Shown here: piece by piece, positions 16,898-25,628 of the stretch
How positions within the stretch are numbered: the first letter of the stretch is position 1
Layout: each line of letters opens with the position of its first letter
Assembly: GCA_023442525.1 (NCBI GenBank)
Contig: JAEZZA010000032.1
Coordinates: forward strand, 124,001-188,000
DNA from: Bacteroidota bacterium
GTDB taxonomy: Bacteria; Bacteroidota; Bacteroidia; Bacteroidales; UBA10428
DNA: 64,000 nucleotides
Reading direction: 5' to 3'
Translations under genes and position numbers: made by a program
The notes under the pieces: model-generated
The model's database searches: none
What the model was told of the DNA's origin: nothing
Seen by the model: the letters and a program-made list of their open reading frames with translations, nothing else

Positions 16898-16932
16898 ATT
16901 TGTTATCAATGTCCGGCATACAATTAATTTTT

Positions 16933-16940
16933 TACTTTTG
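16933..16940 (+). promoter_or_regulatory. Candidate -7 box for ricT-gldH
   Basis: TACTTTTG fits TAnnTTTG and lies 26 bp upstream of the ricT start. A TTTG at 16899-16902 is 30 bp upstream, wider than typical, so the -33 element is doubtful. Confidence 0.35.
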
Positions 16941-16966
16941 CCTCCAGTAGTATTAAATAAATCGAA

Positions 16967-18115
16967 ATGATGACCAACGGTTGCAATGGCCGTGGATGCC
17001 ATAAATTAGTCAAAGACGCTACTGAATCGGTCACATGCATTGATATGGGAGGTAATAAGCTGGACGTTCAGAACTGGCTTGGCGACATCCCCGAATCTTA
17101 TCAGAACTGTGACCTTGCAGAGATCCGGTTTAAGAACACCCGAAAGGGCTATTACCGGAATGTTAATGACATAAAATTGAAAAAGGGAGATATAGTTGCC
17201 GTTGAGGCCTCTCCCGGACATGATATAGGAATAGTTTCACTTACAGGTACCCTGGTAGCCCTGCAGCTCGACCGAATGGGTATACCGATTGAGGGTACTG
17301 AATTCCGGAAAATTTACCGGAAAGCCAAGCAGGCTGATATTGATAAGTGGAACGAATCGATTGCTCTTGAGTTTTCCACCATGATCAAATCAAGGAAAAA
17401 TGCACAGGATCTGAAGCTCGACATGAAGATCGGTGACGTGGAATATCAGGGCGACGGTACCAAAGCAATCTTTTATTACATAGCTGATGACCGGGTGGAT
17501 TTCCGGGAACTGATCAAAGTTCTGGCCGAGCAGCTAAAGGTACGTATCGAGATGAAGCAGATTGGTGCACGACAGGAAGCCGGCCGGATAGGCGGAATCG
17601 GATCGTGCGGAAGGGAACTGTGTTGTTCAACCTGGATTACCAGTTTTGTTTCGGTAACTACCAACGCGGCCCGGTACCAGGAAGTTTCGCTGAACCCTCA
17701 AAAACTTGCCGGTCAGTGTGGCAAACTGAAGTGCTGTTTGAATTACGAACTGGCTTCGTACCTGGATGCCCAGAAGGACTTTCCGGATACTTCCATACCC
17801 CTCGATACAGAGCAGGGAATGGTATATCATCAAAAAACAGATGTATTCAGGCGTCAGATGTGGTATTCCCCGAAAAAGGAAGTACCAGCCGAATTGATTT
17901 GTTTATCGGTAGACCAGGTAAAGGATATCATCGATAAGAACAAAAGAGGGGAAAAGGTTAAGAAACTGGAAAGCATTGAGAGCACCAATATAGCTCCGAT
18001 CATTGACTATCAGTATAAGAATGCAGTTGATGAAAAAATAATGACACGATTCGAGGATAAACCTTCCGGAAAGCCGCATAAGCGACATAACAGAAATCAT
18101 AAAAGACACCGGTAA
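16967..18115 (+). CDS. ricT: PSP1-domain protein (RicT/YaaT family)
   Basis: Cytoplasmic protein of the PSP1 family. It shows the hallmark GRIGGIGSCGRELCCSTW and LAGQCGKLKCCLNYE, with several conserved Cys that in the Bacillus RicAFT complex bind Fe-S clusters, plus an N-terminal NGCNGRGCHK. In Bacillus the complex affects RNA maturation and sporulation; the role in Bacteroidota is not settled, so the symbol reflects homology only. Length is 382 aa, with a basic His/Lys-rich C-terminal tail. The stop overlaps the gldH start by one base (TAATG), implying coupled translation. Confidence 0.88.
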   Translation: MMTNGCNGRGCHKLVKDATESVTCIDMGGNKLDVQNWLGDIPESYQNCDLAEIRFKNTRKGYYRNVNDIKLKKGDIVAVEASPGHDIGIVSLTGTLVALQLDRMGIPIEGTEFRKIYRKAKQADIDKWNESIALEFSTMIKSRKNAQDLKLDMKIGDVEYQGDGTKAIFYYIADDRVDFRELIKVLAEQLKVRIEMKQIGARQEAGRIGGIGSCGRELCCSTWITSFVSVTTNAARYQEVSLNPQKLAGQCGKLKCCLNYELASYLDAQKDFPDTSIPLDTEQGMVYHQKTDVFRRQMWYSPKKEVPAELICLSVDQVKDIIDKNKRGEKVKKLESIESTNIAPIIDYQYKNAVDEKIMTRFEDKPSGKPHKRHNRNHKRHR

Positions 18116-18582
18116 TGAGAAAACTTTTACTGCTTATTACTATTGTGATCATTGCGACAGGATGTGACCGGCAAAAGGTTTTCGAGCAGTTTTATTCCAT
18201 TCCGGGTCATAAATGGGCAAGCAAGGAGCCGGTAGTCTTTAATGTCAATATCGACGATACTGCTTCCTCCATGAATGTTATGATTTCAATCAGAAACACG
18301 GGCCAGTATCAATTCAGCAACCTGTATCTCTTTGTCACGGCGTTTGCACCTGACGGGAGCCAGATAACTGACACCACCGAAATCATCCTGGCCGATACGC
18401 ATGGTAAATGGCTTGGAAAAGGTTCTGCTGCAGTATACACCCTTTATCATCCTTTTCGTGAAAATATACGTTTCTCACGCAGAGGCATTTACCGGTTCCG
18501 ACTTGAACAGGCTATGTGGGTAAAGGAACTTGAGCACATAAGTGATGTCGGCCTCAGAATTGAAAAAACCGGTTCAAAATAA
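18115..18582 (+). CDS. gldH: Gliding motility lipoprotein GldH
   Basis: A lipoprotein required for gliding and linked to type IX secretion in Flavobacterium johnsoniae. The 155-residue protein has a signal peptide with lipobox ATGC (Cys17), then VFEQFYSIPGHKWASKEPVVFNV and a conserved middle with the pattern NLYLFVTAFAPDG. Size and layout match GldH. Translational overlap with ricT is seen. Other T9SS genes (sprE, porX, PorP/SprF) are about 35-40 kb downstream. Confidence 0.88.
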   Translation: MRKLLLLITIVIIATGCDRQKVFEQFYSIPGHKWASKEPVVFNVNIDDTASSMNVMISIRNTGQYQFSNLYLFVTAFAPDGSQITDTTEIILADTHGKWLGKGSAAVYTLYHPFRENIRFSRRGIYRFRLEQAMWVKELEHISDVGLRIEKTGSK

Positions 18583-18603
18583 TCCACTTACAAATTTCGT
18601 TGG

Positions 18604-19302
18604 ATGACAAAAAAGAAACTTCAGCGGTTTGCTGAAATGGAAGGCTTTAGCCATGTTATTCAGCCTTCATTTAACGATGTTTTCGGGAAGGATCACCACC
18701 TGAAGGGGAAATGGCATAAAGAAGTATTCGGGAATGACAATCCGATAGTGGTAGAATTAGGTTGTGGAAAAGGAGAATATACAACAGGACTGGCAAGGAA
18801 ATTTCCGCACAAAAATTTTATAGGTATTGATATCAAAGGAGCAAGGATTTGGAGAGGTGCGACAACAGCTCTCAGCGAAAAGCTTCAAAATGTCAGATTT
18901 CTGAGAACCCGGATCGAAGTGATCAATTCATTTTTTTCGAAAGATGAGATCAGTGAAATATGGATCACCTTTCCCGATCCGCAACTCAAAAAAAAGCGAA
19001 AAAGGCTTACTTCATCCCGCTTTCTCGAGAGATATTCCAGGTTTCTTAAAGACGGCGGTCTGGTTCACCTGAAGACCGATAACGTTGTATTGTTTGAATA
19101 CACCCTTCGGCTGGCTGAGCTGAATCGTTTTGAATTGCACTACAGCACTGCCGAATTGTACCATTCAGGTATCAGTGATGATATTCTTGAAATTAAAACC
19201 TTTTACGAAAAGGGTTTTCTCGAACAGGGCATGAATATTACTTACCTTTGTTTCAGTTTACCCCATGACACTCAGGTTCAGGAACCGGCCGACGAAGATT
19301 GA
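18604..19302 (+). CDS. trmB: tRNA (guanine-N7-)-methyltransferase
   Basis: Methylates G46 of tRNA using SAM. Class I methyltransferase motif VELGCGKGEYTTGLA, then FIGIDIKGARIWRG, and the TrmB signature IWITFPDPQLKKKRKRLTSSRFL. The length of 232 residues is typical. The last ~38 bp of the gene overlap the start of the alkyltransferase-like gene in another frame. Confidence 0.94.
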   Translation: MTKKKLQRFAEMEGFSHVIQPSFNDVFGKDHHLKGKWHKEVFGNDNPIVVELGCGKGEYTTGLARKFPHKNFIGIDIKGARIWRGATTALSEKLQNVRFLRTRIEVINSFFSKDEISEIWITFPDPQLKKKRKRLTSSRFLERYSRFLKDGGLVHLKTDNVVLFEYTLRLAELNRFELHYSTAELYHSGISDDILEIKTFYEKGFLEQGMNITYLCFSLPHDTQVQEPADED

Positions 19303-19630
19303 AAACGAGGATTTTTTTTCCCGTGTTTATGATGTCGTCAGACTCATCCCCCGAGGCAGAGTAACGACTTACGGTGCCATTGCACGCTTTGTTGGAGCAC
19401 CTCGTTCGGCACGTATGGTTGGATGGGCTATGAACGCATCGCATGGAAGTCCCGATCAAATACCAGCCCACAGGGTAGTTAACCGCAATGGTATGCTCAG
19501 TGGTAAGCAACATTTTGACCACATCGATCTCATGCAGAAGTTACTTGAAGAAGAAGGAATCCGTGTGGAAAATGATTGTATAATGGATTTCGAAAAGCTA
19601 TTCTGGGACCCTTATAAAGAATTATTCTAA
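19265..19630 (+). CDS. Alkyltransferase-like (ATL) protein
   Basis: A 121-residue protein of the MGMT/Ogt C-terminal domain. It contains RGRVTTYGAIARFVGAPRSARMVGWAM (helix-turn-helix with arginine finger). The methyl-acceptor motif PCHRV reads PAHRV (Ala68 in place of the reactive Cys). Proteins lacking that Cys, known as ATLs, bind O6-alkylguanine and recruit nucleotide excision repair rather than transferring the alkyl group. The start overlaps trmB by 38 bp; no other in-frame ATG occurs until after the conserved N-terminal helix. Confidence 0.9.
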   Translation: MTLRFRNRPTKIENEDFFSRVYDVVRLIPRGRVTTYGAIARFVGAPRSARMVGWAMNASHGSPDQIPAHRVVNRNGMLSGKQHFDHIDLMQKLLEEEGIRVENDCIMDFEKLFWDPYKELF

Positions 19631-19659
19631 ATAATTGTTTTTATCCCTGAAAGAAATAC

Positions 19660-19667
19660 TAACTTTG
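19660..19667 (+). promoter_or_regulatory. Candidate promoter of the Mrp gene
   Basis: TAACTTTG matches TAnnTTTG and lies 25 bp before the ATG. An ATTG about 22 bp upstream (19634-19637) could serve as the -33 element. Confidence 0.45.
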
Positions 19668-19692
19668 GCCATAATAAACTGGCTAAAGCATT

Positions 19693-20802
19693 ATGAATCT
19701 CACAGATAGTCAAGTCCTGGAAGTTTTAAGAAAGGTAGTTCATCCGGCTACCGGGAAAGATATAGTTTCCATGCATCTCATAAACAGTCTTCATGTTTCG
19801 GGGAAGACAATAAAATTCGGACTTGATTTTTCGAACAATGATCCGTTAAAATCCTCCATTAAGAAGGCTTGCACAAAATTATTGCAGGAAAACTTTGGAG
19901 AGGAACTTGAAGTTGAAATAGAAGTTAAGAGTCCTGTATTTCAACCAAGTCAACCCCGGAAGTATCTGAACGACACGAAAAATATTATTGCCATTGCATC
20001 GGGAAAGGGAGGGGTAGGAAAATCTACAGTAGCCGTAAACCTGGCAGTGGCCTTTGCGCAGACAGGGGCACGTGTAGGATTGATTGATGCTGATATCTTT
20101 GGTCCGTCGGTCCCAAAAATGCTGAATGCGGAATTTGTAAATCCCTATATAAATAAGATCAACGGTAAAGATCTGATTGTGCCTGTAGAACGCTTTGGTG
20201 TTAAGGCCTTGTCGATGGGATTCTTTGTTAATCCTGACGAAGCCACTATATGGCGCGGCCCGATGGCATCAGGAGCATTTCAGCAATTACTGGGCGATGC
20301 GGAATGGGGTGAGCTCGATTATATGTTTGTTGACCTGCCCCCGGGGACAAGTGATATTCATCTCACACTCGTTCAGAGTGTACCTGTAACCGGAGCTGTT
20401 ATAGTGAGCACTCCCCAGGCTATTGCACTTGCTGATGTTGTTAAAGGTATCAACATGTTTCGTAATCCTTCTGTTAATGTGCCTATTCTTGGGTTGATCG
20501 AAAACATGGCCTGGTTTACGCCGGCAGAATTACCGGAGAATAAGTACTACATTTTTGGAAAAGAAGGCTGCAAAACTCTTGCACTGCAACACGGAATTCC
20601 TTTGCTCGGGCAGATACCTTTAATTCAGGGTATTATGGAAGGAAGCGACAGGGGCGAACCGGTGGTTAAGACTACAGGACCAGCTGCCGAAGCATTTAAA
20701 ACGGTAGCTGATAACCTGGTGATACAATTACTGAAACGGAATACCACAATGGAACCAACCAAAGTGGTAGAAGTATCAAGGACAGATGTCCATAAACATT
20801 AA
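19693..20802 (+). CDS. Mrp/ApbC-family Fe-S cluster carrier ATPase
   Basis: A P-loop NTPase that carries or delivers Fe-S clusters. The N-terminal ~85 residues form a MIP18/DUF59 domain (VLEVLRKVVHPATGKDIVSM). The deviant Walker A IASGKGGVGKST lies at about residues 101-112, with GLIDADIFGPSVP next. Unlike E. coli Mrp, the CxxC after ENMA is absent here (reads ENMAWFTPAELPENKYYIFG). It is followed 20 bp later by a NifU-like Cys protein, so both probably act in cluster assembly. Confidence 0.93.
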   Translation: MNLTDSQVLEVLRKVVHPATGKDIVSMHLINSLHVSGKTIKFGLDFSNNDPLKSSIKKACTKLLQENFGEELEVEIEVKSPVFQPSQPRKYLNDTKNIIAIASGKGGVGKSTVAVNLAVAFAQTGARVGLIDADIFGPSVPKMLNAEFVNPYINKINGKDLIVPVERFGVKALSMGFFVNPDEATIWRGPMASGAFQQLLGDAEWGELDYMFVDLPPGTSDIHLTLVQSVPVTGAVIVSTPQAIALADVVKGINMFRNPSVNVPILGLIENMAWFTPAELPENKYYIFGKEGCKTLALQHGIPLLGQIPLIQGIMEGSDRGEPVVKTTGPAAEAFKTVADNLVIQLLKRNTTMEPTKVVEVSRTDVHKH

Positions 20803-20822
20803 TTCAATTAAAGAGACTGCGT

Positions 20823-21071
20823 ATGAATAACGCCGACAGGGAAGTCATACTAAACAATATCTCTACAGCCATTAATGAGGTACGGCCTTATCTAAAGGCA
20901 GATGGTGGTGATGTAGAGCTCATTGATATTTTACCTGATAACACAGTAAAAGTACGATTAACAGGGGCATGTGACGGATGCCCGTTTAGTGCCATGACTT
21001 TAAAAGCTGGTATTGAACAGGCAATCCGAAAGAAATTTCCTCAAATGAAAGAACTGGTCGCTATCAGTTAG
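20823..21071 (+). CDS. NifU C-terminal domain (Nfu-type) protein
   Basis: An 82-residue protein consisting only of the Nfu/NifU-C domain. It contains VRPYLKADGGDVELI and the cluster-binding GACDGCPFSAMTLKAGIEQ with the CxxC pair. Such proteins hold a 4Fe-4S cluster between two monomers and pass it to client enzymes. It lies directly after the Mrp-type ATPase. It ends 8 bp before the convergent GH3 gene. Confidence 0.92.
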   Translation: MNNADREVILNNISTAINEVRPYLKADGGDVELIDILPDNTVKVRLTGACDGCPFSAMTLKAGIEQAIRKKFPQMKELVAIS

Positions 21072-21079
21072 GCAGCGGT

Positions 21080-23242
21080 CTATTTGATTTCAATATCCTT
21101 TATCTTACGAATATTTCTTGATGAGGAACCAGCAGCAATTCTGTACTGGCCGGTAGAAACCTGCCATTTTCCGGTCCCGGCATTGAACCAGGCAAGATCC
21201 TTAACAGGCAGATCAAGAGTCACCATAGTTTCTTCTCCCGATTTTAAAGAAACTTTTTTAAATCCCTTAAGTTCACGTACAGGTTTCAGTACATCGCTGT
21301 TGGTTTGACCGGCATAAATCTGTACAGTTTCCATTCCATCGACAGTCCCTGAATTTTTTATGCTTACTGATATCCTAATAATATCGTCGCGACGATAGTT
21401 GTCTTTATCCGTGCTGATATTTGTGTAATCAAAAGTGGTATATGATAATCCGTGTCCGAATGGATATAAAGGGCTGATCTCTTTCGTATCGTACCATCTG
21501 TATCCAACAAGCAATCCTTCGGCATATTCGGCATCGTCATTTCCGGGAAAAACTCCCAGTGCATGTACCGGTGAATCTTCCAATTTAACCGGAATTGTGA
21601 AGGGTAACTTTCCTGAAGGGTTGACTGATCCGGTAAGTACATCAGCAAGGGCATACCCGCCCTGCGAACCATTAAACCATGACCATACTATAGCATCGGA
21701 GCAGGAATCCGCAACATGCATATTAACCGGAGCTCCGGCAACCATAACAATAACTGTATTCCGGTTGGCTTTACATACTGCTTTGATCAAATCATCCTGG
21801 CCAAAAGGAAGGATGAGATCAGCACGGTCGTAACTTTCAGTTTCAACATTCCGGTTGGTTCCCACGAACAGAATGGCCATATCAGTTTGCCGTGCAACTT
21901 TCACTGCTTCATCTATCAATTTCTGATCCGATGAATTATCGGGAACAAACCAACGGATAAATTTCGAACGGTATCCCTGTGCATACTGAATATTAACGTC
22001 GTTGCCAAGCCGGTTCTTCAATCCTTCCAGAGGTGTAACCTCATACCTGGTTTTTACACCTGCACCAAATCCACCCTGAGCGTGTTTGGTAACTGCATTT
22101 TCACCGATAACGGCAACGGACTTAATTCGCTTCAGATCAATAGGCAGCATTTTCTTGCTATTCTTAAGCAGAACAATACTCTGGCTTGCTATTTCATAAG
22201 CATCGTTGTTATGTTCGGGAGTGGAAACCATAGCCGAAGAATCGGGCCGGGAATTCTTACTTACAAAATGCCACACTCTTAAAATTCTTCTTACTTTATC
22301 ATCGATCACTTGAACCGGGATTTTACCGTCCTTGACCGAATCCAGCATATTCATGGTAAAATATTTCTCTGAGCCCATTTCTACGTCCAGTCCGTTTAAT
22401 GCCGACTTTACCGTACTATGAGTTCCGCCCCAGTCGGATATCACCAATCCCTGAAAATTCCATTCCTCACGCAAAATTTTATTCAGTAAATAGTCGTTCT
22501 CAGCACACCAGTCGCCCCTGAACTTATTATAAGCAGCCATTACTGAGTAGGCTCCTCCTTCGGTAACAGCAGCTTTGAAAGGAGGAAGGTATATTTCGCG
22601 AAGAGTACGTTCATCGGCAATTACGTTCACATCCCCGCGGCGTGTTTCCTGGTTATTCATTGCAAAATGTTTAACACAGGCAGCAACACCGGTTGATTGA
22701 ACTCCTTTAACGTAATTTACTGCAAGTACCGAATTCAAAAAGGGATCTTCACTAAAATACTCATACGTTCTTCCGTTCAAGGGAGTCCTTGTAATGTTCA
22801 CTGCCGGTCCCAGAAGAACATCTTTTCCCCTGGTCCTTGCTTCCTCACCCAGAATTATTCCGTATTGGTTGGCCATCTCAGGGTTCCACGTTGCAGCAAG
22901 TGCAGAACCGGTTGGCAGAAATGTGGCAGAATCGATGGTTAATCCCTTAGGCATCCATGATTTCTTACCAAGTTCTTCACGAATTCCAAACGGTCCGTCG
23001 GTGTAATATATATCTCTTATTCCGAGCCGTTCAATACCGGCTGAAGAAAACAATCCATTTCCGCAGAGCATTTGAATTTTCTCTTCGAGGGTCATGACAT
23101 TAATGATACTGTCAATTCTCCTTTCAATACCTTCATTTGTTAATTTGGGCGACTCTGGCTCCTTAACTGTATTACAACTGATTATTACAGAAGAAAATAA
23201 TACAACACAGATAATAAATAAATCTTTGCGCTTATAGTTCAT
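21080..23242 (-). CDS. Glycoside hydrolase family 3 beta-glucosidase-like lipoprotein
   Basis: Exported 720-residue GH3 enzyme, probably anchored as a lipoprotein (signal with VIISC, Cys23). The barrel domain contains KHFAMNNQETRR and the nucleophile region GLVISDWGGTHS with Asp270. It is followed by the alpha/beta sandwich (AILFVGTNRNVETESYDR) and a C-terminal fibronectin III-like domain (WYDTKEISPLYPFGHGLSYTTF, VKNSG-type strands). Beta-glucosidase or beta-xylosidase activity is expected; the exact sugar is not set by sequence alone. No SusC/SusD genes are next to it, so it is not part of a classic polysaccharide locus. Confidence 0.92.
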   Translation of the reverse strand: MNYKRKDLFIICVVLFSSVIISCNTVKEPESPKLTNEGIERRIDSIINVMTLEEKIQMLCGNGLFSSAGIERLGIRDIYYTDGPFGIREELGKKSWMPKGLTIDSATFLPTGSALAATWNPEMANQYGIILGEEARTRGKDVLLGPAVNITRTPLNGRTYEYFSEDPFLNSVLAVNYVKGVQSTGVAACVKHFAMNNQETRRGDVNVIADERTLREIYLPPFKAAVTEGGAYSVMAAYNKFRGDWCAENDYLLNKILREEWNFQGLVISDWGGTHSTVKSALNGLDVEMGSEKYFTMNMLDSVKDGKIPVQVIDDKVRRILRVWHFVSKNSRPDSSAMVSTPEHNNDAYEIASQSIVLLKNSKKMLPIDLKRIKSVAVIGENAVTKHAQGGFGAGVKTRYEVTPLEGLKNRLGNDVNIQYAQGYRSKFIRWFVPDNSSDQKLIDEAVKVARQTDMAILFVGTNRNVETESYDRADLILPFGQDDLIKAVCKANRNTVIVMVAGAPVNMHVADSCSDAIVWSWFNGSQGGYALADVLTGSVNPSGKLPFTIPVKLEDSPVHALGVFPGNDDAEYAEGLLVGYRWYDTKEISPLYPFGHGLSYTTFDYTNISTDKDNYRRDDIIRISVSIKNSGTVDGMETVQIYAGQTNSDVLKPVRELKGFKKVSLKSGEETMVTLDLPVKDLAWFNAGTGKWQVSTGQYRIAAGSSSRNIRKIKDIEIK

Positions 23243-23388
23243 GGTTTAACGATTATGGTTGATTTTGGACAATATTAGAAATTATCAGCCCTTTTTCAAA
23301 AAAAACCTTCATCTCACAATCAAGGAAATTTCGAAACCCTGTATGGTTCATATCTCGTATATGCTTATAATTTTTTAAATACCATATC

Positions 23389-24063
23389 ATGAAAAAAGCT
23401 TTGGCTGTTATTGCAATGCTCTCCCTCTTTTGTGTAGCATACAACCAGGATGGAAATCTTAAAAAACAGACGTATATCCGTTTTGGTTTTTCGATGCCAT
23501 CGTGGAAATATTTTGGGTATGATGATAAAAGTTACTGGCCGGATGATGAAACTAAGCGTACAGGCCTGGTATTTGAGACAGGGAGTATATTCATGCTAAA
23601 TAGTATCAAGCTGGCTCCCGGCATGCGACTTGGGATAAATGCCGATTTTCTGTCGGTTGCTTATAACCGGTTCAACTCAGAAAGTCCCCTGGGAACTTAT
23701 TCGGATAACTTTTGGTATATAGGTTCGAAACTTGGGCCTTCATTCTCTTACAGTCCCGTCAAACGTCTGGTTTTTGACGCCTATTTTAAATTCAATCCGG
23801 TATGGGTGGCAGCAGATTTTGCCAGAGAGTATGATGATAATGAAATTTACCTGGGTTTTCTGGGTATCAAGTACAGTGTAGGTTTGAACGTACGGTATTC
23901 AATTCTTATGCTGGGGATGGAATTCAATCCCGGATTTGCAAAAATCAGATGGTTTGACCAGGATGAGAAGGAACTCACACATGTATATCTGTCAAACGTG
24001 AATGATAACAGTAAAAAAACTCCGGTCCCGTCGATGAATTTCACCATTGGACTGAGTTTTTAG
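23389..24063 (+). CDS. Outer-membrane beta-barrel-like protein
   Basis: An unrecognised 224-residue protein with a clear signal peptide (MKKALAVIAMLSLFCVAYNQ). The rest alternates short amphipathic strands rich in Tyr/Phe/Trp, and the last strand ends SMNFTIGLSF with a terminal Phe, as in outer-membrane barrels. It is a single gene with its own terminator. It is separated from the divergent GH3 gene by 146 bp. Confidence 0.7.
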   Translation: MKKALAVIAMLSLFCVAYNQDGNLKKQTYIRFGFSMPSWKYFGYDDKSYWPDDETKRTGLVFETGSIFMLNSIKLAPGMRLGINADFLSVAYNRFNSESPLGTYSDNFWYIGSKLGPSFSYSPVKRLVFDAYFKFNPVWVAADFAREYDDNEIYLGFLGIKYSVGLNVRYSILMLGMEFNPGFAKIRWFDQDEKELTHVYLSNVNDNSKKTPVPSMNFTIGLSF

Positions 24064-24086
24064 ACAGCAGACCTTAAAACTAAAAG

Positions 24087-24118
24087 AAGGCATGGGTTTT
24101 TATCCATGCCTTTTTTTT
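24087..24118 (+). terminator. Rho-independent terminator
   Basis: Perfect 9-bp arms AAGGCATGG and CCATGCCTT with an 8-base loop, followed by a run of eight T residues. It lies 24 bp after the stop of the beta-barrel-like gene. Confidence 0.92.
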
Positions 24119-24155
24119 ATCTTTATCGGCTTGTTCATTAATTTGTTAGAGTTGT

Positions 24156-25628
24156 ATGCAAAACGACCTGTATCTCTATAATACCCTGACGAGACAGAAG
24201 GAGAAATTTGAACCGGTTCATCCTCCACATGTAGGTTTGTATGTATGCGGTCCGACAGTTTACAGTGATCCTCATCTGGGTCATGTCAGGCCTGCTGTTA
24301 CCTTCGATATTCTTTACAGGTATTTGAAGCATCTTGGCTATAAAGTCCGGTATGTAAGGAACATTACCGATGTCGGACATCTCGAGGATGAGGTTGCCGG
24401 AGAAGGAGAAGACAGGATCCAGAAAAAAGCCCGCCTGGAACAGCTGGAGCCGATGGAAGTTGTACAGCACTATGCCAACCGGTATCATTATTACATGCAA
24501 CAGCTTGGGTTGTTACCGCCTGCCATTGAACCACAGGCTTCGGGACACATCATTGAACAGCAGCAAATGATCAGATCGTTGCTGGATAAGGGTTTTGCTT
24601 ATGAAGTAAACGGTTCGGTGTATTTCGACCTGGAAAAATATAATAGTCAATATGGATATGGCCGGCTTTCAGGGCGGAATATCGATGACATGTTAAGCAA
24701 TACGAGGCAGCTTGAAGGACAGGAAGAAAAAAGAAATCCTCTTGATTTTGCCCTGTGGAAAAAAGCTGAGCCATCGCATTTAATGCACTGGCCATCGGAA
24801 TGGAGTGAGGGATTTCCCGGCTGGCATCTCGAATGTTCTGCAATGGGAATGAAATATCTTGGAGAGCAATTCGATATTCATGGAGGAGGTATGGATTTGA
24901 TTTTTCCGCACCATGAATGCGAACTTGCCCAATCTACTGTAGTTACAGGTAAGCCTCATGTAAAGTACTGGGTTCATAACAATATGATTACCATCAACGG
25001 GCAGAAGATGGCACGGTCGAAAAACAATTTCATCACCCTCGAGGAGATGTTTACCGGAACCCACCCATTGCTGGAGAAGGCGTTTTCACCAATGACCATC
25101 AGATTTTATATGCTTCAGGCACATTACGGCAGTCAGCTCGATTTTTCAAATGAAGCCCTGAAAGCCGCTGAACTGGGGTTAAGCCGGCTTCTGAAGGGGG
25201 TTTCACTGCTCGAAAAACTGAAGTCATCCGAAAGCTCATCTGCCGATGTTGCAGCCTTGAAAAATAGTGCTTATGAGGCTATGAGCGATGATTTGAATAC
25301 TCCTGTTGTATTGGGTCATCTCTTTGATGCCGTTCGAATCATTAATTCAGTGAATGATGAAAAGGCCTCATTAAATCAAAACGACCTGGATGAGCTTACT
25401 GAATTCATGCATACGTTTGTTTATGACATCCTTGGTTTATCGGGTGAGGAGGGCAATGAAGACGACAGCCGTTTAATCGACGGATTAGTTCAATTGCTTC
25501 TCGAGCAACGACAGGAAGCGAAGGCAAGAAAAGATTACGCAACATCCGACCGGATACGTGACCAGTTGATTTCCCTGGGTATTATTGTAAAAGATACCAA
25601 GGGTGGGGCTACATGGGAAAAGAAATGA
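24156..25628 (+). CDS. cysS: Cysteinyl-tRNA synthetase
   Basis: Class I aminoacyl-tRNA synthetase that charges tRNA-Cys. N-terminal VGLYVCGPTVYSDPHLGHVRP holds the zinc-ligand Cys and the HIGH-equivalent HLGH. WHLECSAMGMKYLG and FDIHGGGMDLIFPHHECE give the remaining zinc and substrate region. The KMSKS loop reads KMARS. The length of 490 residues is standard. It ends in an ATGA overlap with ispG. Confidence 0.96.
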   Translation: MQNDLYLYNTLTRQKEKFEPVHPPHVGLYVCGPTVYSDPHLGHVRPAVTFDILYRYLKHLGYKVRYVRNITDVGHLEDEVAGEGEDRIQKKARLEQLEPMEVVQHYANRYHYYMQQLGLLPPAIEPQASGHIIEQQQMIRSLLDKGFAYEVNGSVYFDLEKYNSQYGYGRLSGRNIDDMLSNTRQLEGQEEKRNPLDFALWKKAEPSHLMHWPSEWSEGFPGWHLECSAMGMKYLGEQFDIHGGGMDLIFPHHECELAQSTVVTGKPHVKYWVHNNMITINGQKMARSKNNFITLEEMFTGTHPLLEKAFSPMTIRFYMLQAHYGSQLDFSNEALKAAELGLSRLLKGVSLLEKLKSSESSSADVAALKNSAYEAMSDDLNTPVVLGHLFDAVRIINSVNDEKASLNQNDLDELTEFMHTFVYDILGLSGEEGNEDDSRLIDGLVQLLLEQRQEAKARKDYATSDRIRDQLISLGIIVKDTKGGATWEKK

